DNA of 64,000 nucleotides from Neiella marina (GTDB lineage: Bacteria; Pseudomonadota; Gammaproteobacteria; Enterobacterales; Neiellaceae), in contig NZ_NGNS01000003.1 in the NCBI RefSeq assembly GCF_002165625.1, forward strand, positions 186,001 through 250,000, read 5' to 3'. Below are positions 27,001-34,966 of this stretch, piece by piece. Below the pieces are notes generated by a model. It was not told the origin of the DNA. It saw only the letters and a list, made by a program, of their open reading frames with translations, and did no database searches. Position numbers and translations under genes: made by a program. Each line of letters opens with the position of its first letter. Position 1 is the first letter of the stretch.

Positions 27001-27229
27001 GATACTGTTGCAGTAGTTGGCGATATTGCTCTGCTTCTTGGTGGTAGTTTTGACGCTCTGTGAGCAGTTGGATAGCGCCCTGATAGCGTTCAATAAGGGT
27101 GTTATTAGCTGCAGGAGTGCGCTTAATCAACTGTTCGAGCTGATCAATGGTGACCACAGCGGCTCTGGCGACAGGGCAATCCACCAAGCTCAACATAAGC
27201 ACCAAACAAACAACCAACAACCGCACCAC
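24017..27229 (-). CDS. Large mechanosensitive channel, MscK/MscM (KefA) type
   Basis: This 1070-residue inner-membrane protein is of the size of E. coli MscK and MscM (about 1110). It has a signal peptide, a long periplasmic coiled-coil part (to about residue 480) and a run of about eight hydrophobic spans. The C-terminal MscS core holds GLGFGLQEIFANFVSGLIIL, then EKPIRIGDTVTIRG and TTVVDWDRKEIIIPNKAFIT. Such channels open under membrane tension to release solutes after osmotic downshift. A double GTG start is preceded by AAAGGAG at good spacing. It is a single gene, convergent with the glutathionylspermidine-synthase-like gene. Confidence 0.9.
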   Translation of the reverse strand: MVRLLVVCLVLMLSLVDCPVARAAVVTIDQLEQLIKRTPAANNTLIERYQGAIQLLTERQNYHQEAEQYRQLLQQYPQDIAEAKTRQTVDEDKVSLAYQQMDQLQISSVIKALEQQIALAREKLQALEDDGREVQQRMVDLPRELDDVVAELERSYATELTVTNDALLNEANQFRQDALREMLQAKQQVMQLESLGASKRIELNQLKIAKANQLLLDLMRQLRLANERLAELRQKDAALALAELDQAAKVVAADDQALQQIIARNIELTRELEELQSSQQTAQLRYQGLHELSVQINALLRELRKNIDRFEPSVEFSNAIVEQLAALSGLPNIQELSRTLNQLRVDSFSYRNEQRKNRQSFQLSQRDEERDLLDLQQQLLTELIGINGQLELLLKQALVNIDQLTHRRSELEEQAFRLLTWIPNMVPITAADIPFVLTDFRRIGSELVHQWRLYSLHAGESVFQLVLLLLLAVYLRRFQVQYNHYLDKISDRIGNVRRDKGHYSLTAIFGIIALGSLLPLGVQLADWLSQNSQIMIQQLILLTMIAVSLQIVANQLRKPSSVLIHHFRMKPAAIDLIMRHVIWLSPLFLAVLLIYSWLSDWNPLALFSATGRLLHLINAVLLTWATIWLFRLVSKLVAERGDVIRLPMRMLWWFGIAVPASATVLLLFGYIVAAQMLLQGYGWTLASAAVICVAYFLALRGIAILYRRLAFERALNRRAQALAKREENDDSNEPVIEEPQESYIEFDDIGAQASKLLRTTFVLAFYFSLLPIWSDAFDSLSALNDLTLWSVQSAGAQGQLETTSITIKVLLTAIVTGGFTLVSVRNIPGMLELLVLQRMQLSPGTGYAITTITKYVILIVGLLVVVGALGFDWSSLQWLVAALTVGLGFGLQEIFANFVSGLIILFEKPIRIGDTVTIRGMSGTVTRINTRATTVVDWDRKEIIIPNKAFITEDFVNWSLSDAITRIVLRIGVRHNSDVRMVTKMILQAADECDMVIDEPTPEVFLLEYSDSALIFELRAFTNETAHRLPSIHDIHSRVIKKFNALNIEVAHPQLDIHVKHAAGIATSNG

Positions 27230-27384
27230 TGACGAGCTCCTTTCCCTAAATCACTACGATGGGGCTAGTAACAAAGTTAGTTAAACATGGTCACTAAGTG
27301 ACTATTTTGCAAATCAAAGTGATCCTCTGCGAGGCTAAATCTATGGTCCAAATCGGCGCTAGATTCTACCTGCAGAAGGTGACA

Positions 27385-28215
27385 TTAGTTAAACGAACTG
27401 AGGGTATCTCGGTAAGGCGTGAGATATTCTGGCGACGTGAAGACATCTAGATCTGCGACAATCCCCTTGTCGATGAAAGGCTTGAGTAGTTGTTTTTCGT
27501 CTTCTAGCTGATAGGTGCCTTGAGCGATCGCTGCAGCGCAAATAAAGTCGCCCAGCGACGCCTCTCCTTTCGCTGGCCGCGGCTGTTGCAATTGTTTAAC
27601 AGCATCAATAACGGTATCGTCAAACTCCCAAACAGCGAGGAGCTTGGTGCCCATTTCGTGCTGTAGCGAATGGACCACTCGATGAATAACTTCCATGTCA
27701 GCACTAACCTGTGGCATCCGCTCCATTTCCAACAGTATCGGCAAGGCGCCGATATTGTGAACAACACCCGCCAAGGTAATTAACTCGGAATTGAACGGCA
27801 ACCGCTTAGGATACATGGTCGCCAAGGCTGCGGCACTACTTGCCACTCGAACAGCACGTTTCCAGTTTTCCTCTAGCAGTTCGAAGATGCGCTCATTGGT
27901 ACTTACGTACAGCTGCTCCATTGCCATGGTAGTGGCAATATTCTTAATCGCTGTTAGGCCAATACGGTTGACCGCGTCATGAATGGTTTTGATCCGCTGC
28001 GAGACGCCAAACAATGGCGAGTTAGAAATCTTGATCATGCGCGCGGCCATGCCCGCATCGCGAGTAATTAATTCGGCAATTTCCTTCAGTGAGACATCTT
28101 CGCGCTCTACCGTTTCACAAACAGACATGGCCACTTTGGGCAAACTTGGGATCACTAATACGTCGCGAGCCAGCTTGTCTTTAAAGGTCAGTACCAATGC
28201 TTGTTCAATAGCCAA
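27385..28215 (-). CDS. HDOD-domain signalling protein
   Basis: This 276-residue protein consists mainly of one HDOD domain (about residues 20-215), a catalytically inactive relative of the HD phosphohydrolases. Visible parts are IPSLPKVAMSVCETVEREDV, AELITRDAGMAARMIKISNS, INRIGLTAIKNIATTMAM-like text and GVVHNIGALPILLEM. The order of segments fits two-component and c-di-GMP linked regulators, but no output domain is attached. The start is TTG with GAGGAGA six bases upstream, which is why I prefer it. It stands alone between the channel gene and a small membrane protein gene. Confidence 0.85.
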   Translation of the reverse strand: MAIEQALVLTFKDKLARDVLVIPSLPKVAMSVCETVEREDVSLKEIAELITRDAGMAARMIKISNSPLFGVSQRIKTIHDAVNRIGLTAIKNIATTMAMEQLYVSTNERIFELLEENWKRAVRVASSAAALATMYPKRLPFNSELITLAGVVHNIGALPILLEMERMPQVSADMEVIHRVVHSLQHEMGTKLLAVWEFDDTVIDAVKQLQQPRPAKGEASLGDFICAAAIAQGTYQLEDEKQLLKPFIDKGIVADLDVFTSPEYLTPYRDTLSSFN

Positions 28216-28273
28216 TTTTGTCTCCTCAAAACCACTCCGCTGGTTTTGTACATCGAATGAGTGAACAGAATAA

Positions 28274-28645
28274 TTAATTATGCGCTAATAGTTTGACGGT
28301 CAGCAGTATGCCAAATGACACCGTGATGACAGTGAGCAGGATCAGGTTATAACGACGTGTATCCCCTGCTCTGCGACTTAACTGCCGATTTGCTATCAAG
28401 CTCAGCAAACTGATGACGCAACTGCTCCAGACAAAGTACATTAACGGCCCGGTGTAACTGGGATCCCAAAATTGGCGAATCTCCAGTTCATAGTAGCGCG
28501 CGATACCCGAGTCCATTTCAGGACGAGCAAAGTGAAACAATAGCAAGCTGATGATAAACAACAACCAGGCCAGTATCGCTAGGCCCCGAAGTGTTCGAAC
28601 ACGCCAATCGGGTCCCTTGCGCCGATCAACTCCATCCCACACCAT
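28274..28645 (-). CDS. Hypothetical inner-membrane protein (123 aa)
   Basis: I do not recognise a named family. The 123 residues contain three hydrophobic spans (about 22-42, 64-86 and 97-118) and a short polar N-terminus MVWDGVDRRKGPDWRVR, a VDRRK motif also seen at the start of other small membrane proteins in this group. It lies 58 bases upstream of the HDOD gene on the same strand and may be cotranscribed with it. A GGGG stretch precedes the ATG. Function unknown. Confidence 0.6.
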   Translation of the reverse strand: MVWDGVDRRKGPDWRVRTLRGLAILAWLLFIISLLLFHFARPEMDSGIARYYELEIRQFWDPSYTGPLMYFVWSSCVISLLSLIANRQLSRRAGDTRRYNLILLTVITVSFGILLTVKLLAHN

Positions 28646-28734
28646 ATAAACCCCAATTTATCTGTATTCTCAGTTATTTTGTCGCTCAATTGACCGCAAT
28701 CCAACGACAAAATGCGTCCATTGAATCAATCTGA

Positions 28735-28763
28735 TTGGTATCACGCTATGTTACCTGTAAGAT
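28735..28763 (+). promoter_or_regulatory. Candidate asnS promoter
   Basis: TTGGTA (28735-28740), a 17-bp spacer and TAAGAT (28758-28763) make a good sigma-70 match. Initiation about 28770 would give a 43-base leader before the ATG at 28813. This also argues against any longer AsnS reading from 28735. Confidence 0.55.
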
Positions 28764-28812
28764 GTGTGTCTTTCATCTTGAACGCAGACAGCAATTTCGG
28801 AGTATTTGCTTC

Positions 28813-30213
28813 ATGACGCATGCTACTGTTGCCGCAGTTTTAGCCGGCGACTACTCAATTGATTCGGTCATTACAGTTAAGGGTTGGATTCGCACTCGCC
28901 GCGATTCCAAAGCAGGAATTTCATTCTTAGCCATCCACGATGGTTCAAGTTTCGATGCCGTCCAGGCAGTCGTGCCAAACGACCTGGGCAATTATGAATC
29001 GGAAGTCACCAAGCTCACTACCGGTTGTTCGGTTACCGTCACTGGCAAAGTGGTGGAATCGCCTGGCAAAGGTCAATCATTCGAGTTAAATGCTACTGAA
29101 GTGAATGTCTTGGGATGGGTTGAAGATCCCGATACTTACCCAATGGCACCGAAGCGCCATAGCATGGAATACCTTCGTGAGCACGCACACCTTCGTGCCC
29201 GGACCAATGTTGGTGGCGCCGTAACCCGTGTTCGCAACTGTTTGGCACAAGCCATCCACCGCTTTTTCCACGAGCAAGGCTATGTTTGGGTGAGCACACC
29301 AATTGTCACCGCCAGCGATTGTGAAGGTGCTGGTGAGATGTTCCGCGTCAGCACTCTGGATTTGGAGAACTTGCCGCGTACCGAGAAGGGTGCCATCGAT
29401 TTTGAACAAGACTTTTTTGGCAAAGAATCATTCCTTACCGTATCCGGTCAGCTCAACGCTGAAACCTATGCCTGTGCGCTGAGTAAAGTTTATACCTTTG
29501 GTCCAACATTCCGCGCTGAGAACTCCAATACTAGCCGTCACCTCGCTGAGTTTTGGATGGTTGAGCCTGAAGTTGCTTTTGCCGATTTGGATGATGTCGC
29601 CAAATTAGCAGAGGGCATGCTGAAATACGCCTTTAAAGCCGTTCTTGAAGAACGTGCCGATGATATGGCGTTCTTTGCCCAACGGATTGATAAAGATGCG
29701 GTCGCTCGATTAGAGCGATTTGTTGACAGTGATTTTGTGCAAGTGGATTACACCGATGCGGTGGATATTCTGCTGAAGTGCGATAAGAAGTTTGAATACC
29801 CAGTTGAGTGGGGCATCGATCTGCAGTCTGAGCATGAGCGTTACCTTGCCGAAGAGCACTTCAACGCACCGGTGGTCGTTAAAAACTACCCGAAAGACAT
29901 TAAAGCCTTCTACATGCGCATGAATGAAGATGGCAAGACTGTTGCCGCAATGGATGTATTGGCCCCCGGCATTGGCGAAATTATTGGCGGTAGCCAACGT
30001 GAAGAACGACTCGACGTTCTTGATGCTCGCCTCGCCGAAATGGATTTGGATCAAGAAGACTACAGCTGGTATCGCGATTTGCGCCGCTATGGCACTGTGC
30101 CTCATTCAGGCTTTGGTCTGGGCTTTGAACGTTTGGTTAGCTACGTGACAGGTATGGCCAACATTCGTGACGTCATCCCATTCCCACGGGCACCTCGCTC
30201 TGCTGACTTCTAA
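28813..30213 (+). CDS. asnS: Asparaginyl-tRNA synthetase
   Basis: AsnS (466 residues from this ATG, the usual length) charges tRNA-Asn. An N-terminal OB-fold anticodon-binding domain, including [24 protein letters not shown], spans about residues 15-100. The class II catalytic domain shows [63 protein letters not shown] and the ATP motif [10 protein letters not shown]. The frame is open 78 bases further upstream, but that region carries the promoter, and CGGAG precedes this ATG. It is a single gene with a terminator 22 bases downstream. Confidence 0.96.
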   Translation: MTHATVAAVLAGDYSIDSVITVKGWIRTRRDSKAGISFLAIHDGSSFDAVQAVVPNDLGNYESEVTKLTTGCSVTVTGKVVESPGKGQSFELNATEVNVLGWVEDPDTYPMAPKRHSMEYLREHAHLRARTNVGGAVTRVRNCLAQAIHRFFHEQGYVWVSTPIVTASDCEGAGEMFRVSTLDLENLPRTEKGAIDFEQDFFGKESFLTVSGQLNAETYACALSKVYTFGPTFRAENSNTSRHLAEFWMVEPEVAFADLDDVAKLAEGMLKYAFKAVLEERADDMAFFAQRIDKDAVARLERFVDSDFVQVDYTDAVDILLKCDKKFEYPVEWGIDLQSEHERYLAEEHFNAPVVVKNYPKDIKAFYMRMNEDGKTVAAMDVLAPGIGEIIGGSQREERLDVLDARLAEMDLDQEDYSWYRDLRRYGTVPHSGFGLGFERLVSYVTGMANIRDVIPFPRAPRSADF

Positions 30214-30234
30214 CCAGCCAGTTTTGTAGCCAAT

Positions 30235-30260
30235 AAAAAGCCCGCTGTAGCGGGCTTTTT
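30235..30260. terminator. Bidirectional terminator between asnS and a convergent binding-protein gene
   Basis: AAAAAGCCCGCT-GT-AGCGGGCTTTTT is a symmetric hairpin with T runs in both directions, 22 bases after asnS and 21 bases after the convergent gene at 30281-31138. Confidence 0.88.
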
Positions 30261-30280
30261 ATTGGCCATCTAATCACTCA

Positions 30281-31138
30281 TTATCGCCGTGGTATGGACT
30301 CAACATCGAGCCAAAGTTCTTTTCTGTCAAGCGGTGTAGCCGAAGACAACAAGGGGTTGTCGACATGAAAAACGCGACGGCCAGCCATATTGGCCTTGTT
30401 AAGCACATCTTGAATCACCGGCGAACTGTAGAACACACGATCAAAGCTGCCATCAGCAATCGCTACTTCCAGCCCTTCAGTCAGCGCTTTAGCTAACTCG
30501 GTATTGGATTGATTGACAAAAAAGTACATCGGCGCTCGATAAACCAACATCAATTCGCGCTCAATAGCCAAATTGAGATTGGCATATTGATTCACCTCGT
30601 TCCAAGGCTCATGAACTCCTCTCGGATAGTAGTCAAAGCGATTGCCCTCAAGCATATGGAACAAGCTTTCGTATTTTAGCGCCGTGACGACAGGCAATCC
30701 TGCACCATCAAGAATTTTTGTATCTGGCCAAAGCGTGCCCTGGCCGGCTTGCAACTGAGATAACTCGCGCAAGCTGTGAACACCAGTGAACTTGTGCTGC
30801 TCATCAGCATTAATGATAAAGATGCGATTGCCCAGCAGCCCCTTAAAAATCGGAATCCGGACCGGTAGAAACTCCTTTTCAAGTTCACTGGAGGTCATGG
30901 TCCAGTAAACATCGATGCCTTGGGTTTTGAGTTCCTCTCGAACTTTAGCATCGGTAAAGGTTTCAGTGGTTCCTTGTAGCTCGTAGTTGCCACCACTTTT
31001 CTCTACCGCCAGCGATAAAATATCAATGATATAGCGCTCTTGTGCAGCATCGGAGGCATTGTAGCGCAACGGTTGAGCCAACGCAGAGGCGGATACCATC
31101 GATAGCGCGAATATCAGAAATAAGGTGAAGGTTCTCAT
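30281..31138 (-). CDS. Orphan periplasmic solute-binding protein (family 3-like)
   Basis: This protein of 285 residues has a clean signal peptide (MRTFTLFLIFALSMVSASALAQ, cut after Ala). The body resembles extracellular solute-binding protein family 3: RYNASDAAQERYIIDILSLAVEK, VREELKTQGIDVYWTMTSSE, LPVRIPIFKGLLGNRIFII and YFFVNQSNTELAKALTEGL. The frame extends nine codons upstream, but AGAGG stands well for this ATG. No permease or ATPase gene is nearby; such lone proteins often serve sensors or have unknown roles. Substrate unknown. Confidence 0.72.
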   Translation of the reverse strand: MRTFTLFLIFALSMVSASALAQPLRYNASDAAQERYIIDILSLAVEKSGGNYELQGTTETFTDAKVREELKTQGIDVYWTMTSSELEKEFLPVRIPIFKGLLGNRIFIINADEQHKFTGVHSLRELSQLQAGQGTLWPDTKILDGAGLPVVTALKYESLFHMLEGNRFDYYPRGVHEPWNEVNQYANLNLAIERELMLVYRAPMYFFVNQSNTELAKALTEGLEVAIADGSFDRVFYSSPVIQDVLNKANMAGRRVFHVDNPLLSSATPLDRKELWLDVESIPRR

Positions 31139-31209
31139 GCTTGCCTCTTCAGTTGGGTCATCCATTCAATGACCCAAGTATAGGCAAGCACCGAAATTTG
31201 TGAGAAGTG

Positions 31210-31572
31210 CTAGGCCTGCAACCAACTGATGGCGTCAGTCTCTTGCTCTACGGCGAAGGTTTTAACTGGACAAGGGGTGGCAACATTGACCAGCTTAATT
31301 GCATGGTTAACCCACTTGACGTCGCAGACTACCGCGATACGCTGAAAGTCCCCCAAATGTTTGATACCGAGCTTAGCATCATCAATCAATGCGGCGGCTT
31401 CAAAGCCTTTGAATTGGCTACCAAGAATGTACAGAAAGCGGACTTTTTCGCCATGGGCAAATGCTCTTTCCAACTCTGGCCGAATAATATCCTGATAATC
31501 AGCTCTTGTTACTTCTCCCACTGCTTCCATAGCAATTAGCCCGGCCGGCATATCGTCCCGAACGATAATCAT
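31210..31572 (-). CDS. SpoIIAA-like (STAS-fold) protein
   Basis: This 120-residue cytoplasmic protein matches the SpoIIAA-like family: MIIVRDDMPAGLIAMEAVGEVTRADYQDIIRPELERAF, then GEKVRFLYILGSQFKGFEAAALIDDAKLG and AVVCDVKWVNHAIKLV. The family shares the STAS fold of anti-anti-sigma factors, but most members in gammaproteobacteria have no known role. The frame begins eight codons earlier, but AGGAGG lies directly ahead of this ATG. It is a single gene, downstream of a 125-base gap and without close partners. Confidence 0.82.
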   Translation of the reverse strand: MIIVRDDMPAGLIAMEAVGEVTRADYQDIIRPELERAFAHGEKVRFLYILGSQFKGFEAAALIDDAKLGIKHLGDFQRIAVVCDVKWVNHAIKLVNVATPCPVKTFAVEQETDAISWLQA

Positions 31573-31721
31573 GTGCTCCTCCTGAAACCAACTCATCGTA
31601 CCAGTTTATTATGCACCCATCTTATCGGTAGGTGTTAACCAAGATCAATTCCTACGTGCGTTTAGCAAATCACAGAAATGATCAATTTTTTATTCAAAAA
31701 AGCACAATCGAAACAGCTGCA

Positions 31722-32201
31722 CTAGCCAGGCTCTTGATAGTCCGATACTCCGCGAATCTCCATAAAGGCGTGAGGATATGCGACCGGCTTAAATCCAACA
31801 CCTTTATATATGTCATGGCCATCCGCCGTGATCAGCAACCACTTTTGCAGCTGCGGTAGTTCCGGACATTGAACGAATGCATCAACCATCCACCTCGCTA
31901 TGCCCTTACCACGAAAGCTAGGCGCAACATAAACATCCGCCAGATAGCCAAAACTAGCATAATCAGTAACCAAGCGAGCAAAACCAACTTGTTGATGGCG
32001 AGCATCTTCGGCAAACACAGAGACACACCAAGAGTGAGTAATGGCGGTACGCAGAATGTCGGCAGGAATGTTCTCACACCAATATTGCTGAGACAGCTGT
32101 CGATGAAGCCAGTCAAATTGAATGCGTGATGGATCGGAGGTTAGCTCAAATCCATTTTTTCGTTGATACAAACAAGGAGGGCTAAACGCCATCGCGATCA
32201 T
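31722..32201 (-). CDS. GNAT family N-acetyltransferase
   Basis: This 159-residue protein has the GNAT core: VGFARLVTDYASFGYLADVYVAPSFRGKGIARWMVDAF, whose RGKGIA loop binds acetyl-CoA, and a C-terminal strand before IYKGVGFKPV. The acceptor is unknown. Its ATG lies two bases after the stop of the upstream GNAT gene (32204-32731), so the two acetyltransferases are translationally coupled. Codon 4 is an alternative start. Confidence 0.83.
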   Translation of the reverse strand: MIAMAFSPPCLYQRKNGFELTSDPSRIQFDWLHRQLSQQYWCENIPADILRTAITHSWCVSVFAEDARHQQVGFARLVTDYASFGYLADVYVAPSFRGKGIARWMVDAFVQCPELPQLQKWLLITADGHDIYKGVGFKPVAYPHAFMEIRGVSDYQEPG

Positions 32202-32203
32202 GA

Positions 32204-32731
32204 TTACACCGAATGAAATGCATTGTGATAGTGCAAGGTTTCGCCTTGCTCGAAAGAAGGAGTTGCGGCACCGGGTGTGACGCGCAATAAAAAGTACTCT
32301 GGTGGCACTTGAAACTCACACTTGAGGCCGTATTTGCTCGCCGCCTGAAAACCAAAGCGACCATACAAAGCGGGCTCACCCACCAACACCTGCCAAGGGG
32401 TTTGGCTTATGGCTTCGCTTTCCAGCGCAGCTTCGATAATCTGCAGGCCCAAGCCCTGCCCTTGATATTTGGGTAGCACCCCAACCGGGCCAAGTGCTGC
32501 TCCCGTTGCTAACGCTGCGGACCGCTGCGAGCCGGAGACGGTGACTGGGCTAAAAGCAATATGAGCCACCGGCGCATTGTCATGAGTGGTCACCAACGAC
32601 AGCAACAGTTGACGTTCACGCCGAAGGCGATGGACCAAACGCCCTTCATTGTCTCGGCCAAAAGCCTGACGATGAATATTGGTAATCGGGTTATGATCGT
32701 CCGGTCGTTCTGGTTGAGTCACAAAACTCAT
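32204..32731 (-). CDS. GNAT family N-acetyltransferase (YhbS-like)
   Basis: This 175-residue protein is a GNAT acetyltransferase of the YhbS type: FGRDNEGRLVHRLRRE near the start, then HIAFSPVTVSG, LGPVGVLPKYQGQGLGLQII with the acetyl-CoA loop QGQGLG, and VLVGEPALYGRFGF. The frame extends 16 codons upstream, but an AGAGGA site favours this ATG. It is the first gene of a pair; the second GNAT gene starts two bases after its stop. The substrate is unknown. Confidence 0.82.
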   Translation of the reverse strand: MSFVTQPERPDDHNPITNIHRQAFGRDNEGRLVHRLRRERQLLLSLVTTHDNAPVAHIAFSPVTVSGSQRSAALATGAALGPVGVLPKYQGQGLGLQIIEAALESEAISQTPWQVLVGEPALYGRFGFQAASKYGLKCEFQVPPEYFLLRVTPGAATPSFEQGETLHYHNAFHSV

Positions 32732-32830
32732 GCAAAAGTCCTCTTGCCCTGACGGGAAAACAACCTCTTGCCGCAACAAAAGGTTTAAACGACTGTTACA
32801 GTTTTACCGGACTTTAGCGGGATCAACAAG

Positions 32831-33610
32831 TTAGCCTTTGGTTTTGGCGAGAGGAAACAGCCGATAAAAGTTTTGAGTTGTGATCGCTGCCAGTTCTTCA
32901 TAACTGACACCTTTGAGTGTCGCGATGTACTCTGCCACCTCTTTGACATAGCCAGGTTGATTGGGTTTACCGCGATATGGCACTGGTGCCAAATAGGGGC
33001 TGTCAGTTTCCACTAGGATTTTGTCAAGCGGCACAGCTTGCGCTACTTGGCGCAGCTCTTCGGCATTCTTAAAGGTAACAATGCCACTGAAGGAAATGTA
33101 AAAGCCCAAATCCATTGCTGCTTGCGCCATTTCCAACGATTCAGTGAAACAGTGCATGACACCACCCACTTGTTCAGCACCCTGCTCTTTCAAAATCGCG
33201 ATAGTGTCTTCGCGAGCATCGCGAGTATGGATAATCAACGGTTTGTTGAGTTCTTTGGCGACCTCAATGTGATCACGAAACGATTGCTGCTGGAGCGCAA
33301 TAGTGTCTTTCGAGTAATAGTAGTCAAGACCAGTCTCGCCAATCGCCACAACGCCATTGTCATCGGCCAATTGTTGTAACAACGCCAAGTCGTAAGGTTT
33401 ATCCAAATCCAGAGGGTGAACACCACAAGACACCGATACATCGTCATATTTAGCGACGACATCACGCATACTTGGGAATTCATCAAGCGTGACGCTTACG
33501 CACAGCATGTGCTCAATATCGCGCGAACGGGCAAACTGGACAACATCATCCAAAGTTTCTCCCTCTTTAAACTTCAGACGATTTAAGTGGCAATGAGAAT
33601 CAACCAGCAT
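32831..33610 (-). CDS. TatD family metal-dependent hydrolase (YcfH-like)
   Basis: This 259-residue TIM-barrel hydrolase starts MLVDSHCHLNRL, giving the first metal ligands. GETGLDYYYSKD near residue 90 gives the conserved Glu, IIHTRDAREDT the next His, GVMHCFTES another, and LVETDSPYLAP the Asp. Length and motifs fit YcfH/TatD enzymes, which act as DNases or tRNA-linked hydrolases. The frame continues 28 codons upstream, but the family normally starts at MLVDSHCH. It is a single gene between the GNAT pair and the ribosomal protein operon. Confidence 0.9.
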   Translation of the reverse strand: MLVDSHCHLNRLKFKEGETLDDVVQFARSRDIEHMLCVSVTLDEFPSMRDVVAKYDDVSVSCGVHPLDLDKPYDLALLQQLADDNGVVAIGETGLDYYYSKDTIALQQQSFRDHIEVAKELNKPLIIHTRDAREDTIAILKEQGAEQVGGVMHCFTESLEMAQAAMDLGFYISFSGIVTFKNAEELRQVAQAVPLDKILVETDSPYLAPVPYRGKPNQPGYVKEVAEYIATLKGVSYEELAAITTQNFYRLFPLAKTKG

Positions 33611-33703
33611 AATTAAACTCGATCGGTAATGGTGTTGGTGGTGTTGAATGATACGTGTTTGAGCTACTACAGGATAGTATTGGTCAGTACACAAATTAGA
33701 TAC

Positions 33704-33734
33704 AAAAAACGGGAGGCAAGCCTCCCGTTTTTTT
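33704..33734 (-). terminator. Terminator after rplT
   Basis: AAAAAACGGGAGG-CAAG-CCTCCCGTTTTTT is a strong symmetric hairpin 20 bases past the rplT stop. It has T runs in both directions and closes the thrS-infC-rpmI-rplT cluster on the minus strand. Confidence 0.88.
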
Positions 33735-33754
33735 ACAGCTTAAGTAGCCTGAAC

Positions 33755-34114
<360 letters not shown>

Positions 34115-34123
34115 TCATTCCCC

Positions 34124-34321
34124 TTATGCGTATGGCAGCATACGCTGCACTTGTGCAACATCACATTTCTCAACTTGGTGCTTACCACGTAGCTGACGCT
34201 TACGCTTGGTGCTCTTTTTAGTCAAGATGTGACGCAGGTGAGACTGCTTGTGTTTAAATCCGCCGTTACCAGTACGCTTGAAACGTTTGGCAGCGCCTTT
34301 GTTGGTCTTCAATTTAGGCAT
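34124..34321 (-). CDS. rpmI: 50S ribosomal protein L35
   Basis: L35 (65 residues) starts [20 protein letters not shown], the normal family start; the frame goes three codons further up but there is no reason to use them. The basic sequence with [16 protein letters not shown] is typical. It lies between infC and rplT as in all relatives. A 99-base leader with a GC-rich hairpin separates it from infC and may serve L20 autoregulation. Confidence 0.96.
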   Translation of the reverse strand: MPKLKTNKGAAKRFKRTGNGGFKHKQSHLRHILTKKSTKRKRQLRGKHQVEKCDVAQVQRMLPYA

Positions 34322-34366
34322 TGAATACAACTCCGCATTGTGATTAATAAAATAGTCATTAAGGCG

Positions 34367-34400
34367 AATAAAAGCGGCCCGCTCATCGAGCGGGCCGCTT
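34367..34400 (-). terminator. Hairpin with short U-tract between infC and rpmI
   Basis: On the minus strand AAGCGGCCCGCTC-GAT-GAGCGGGCCGCTT is followed by TTATT, so it has a very strong stem but a poor T run. It could partly terminate after infC or form part of the rpmI-rplT leader on which L20 acts. Its place is 46 bases ahead of the rpmI start. Confidence 0.6.
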
Positions 34401-34420
34401 CGATTACTTGTAAGCCCTAA

Positions 34421-34963
34421 TTACCGCTTAGTTGGGGCGAGTACCATCACCATTTGGCGACCTTCAACGCGATTCGGAAACGATTCGCATTGGGCCAACT
34501 CTTCCAAATCGGTTTTAATCCGATTCAAAAGATCGATGCCAAGGTTTTGGTGGGCCATTTCACGACCGCGGAAACGCAGTGTGACTTTGGCTTTATCACC
34601 CCCTTCAAGAAAGCGACGCAGGTTGCGCAGTTTTACCTGGTAATCGCCTTCGTCAGTTCCAGGACGGAATTTAACTTCCTTCACCTGAATCTGTTTTTGC
34701 TTCTTCTTCTGCTCTTTAAGAGACTTGCTCTTTTCGTAGAGGAATTTACCGTAGTCCATTACGCGGCATACTGGTGGCTCAGCATTTGGGCTGATTTCCA
34801 CCAAATCCATTCCGGCTTCCTCGGCTGCATTCATTGCTTCTTGCAATGATACGATGCCCATTTGGTCGCCTTCCGGACCGGTTAAACGAACTTCTTGTGC
34901 ACGAATGTGCTCATTAATCCGATGCGCGGCCTGCTGTTGCTGGCCTCTTCTTCCACCTTTAAT
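34421..34963 (-). CDS. infC: Translation initiation factor IF-3, ATT start codon
   Basis: IF-3 (180 residues, the same as E. coli) keeps ribosomal subunits apart and checks the start codon. No ATG lies at the proper start; reading from the ATT at 34963 gives [16 protein letters not shown], then [20 protein letters not shown], matching the normal N-domain, with a GGAGG site eight bases ahead. The first ATG (34861) would remove 34 residues. The AUU start is the known basis of IF-3 autoregulation in E. coli. Later parts [20 protein letters not shown] and [18 protein letters not shown] are standard. It starts three bases after thrS. Confidence 0.95.
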   Translation of the reverse strand: MKGGRRGQQQQAAHRINEHIRAQEVRLTGPEGDQMGIVSLQEAMNAAEEAGMDLVEISPNAEPPVCRVMDYGKFLYEKSKSLKEQKKKQKQIQVKEVKFRPGTDEGDYQVKLRNLRRFLEGGDKAKVTLRFRGREMAHQNLGIDLLNRIKTDLEELAQCESFPNRVEGRQMVMVLAPTKR

Positions 34964-34966
34964 AGG

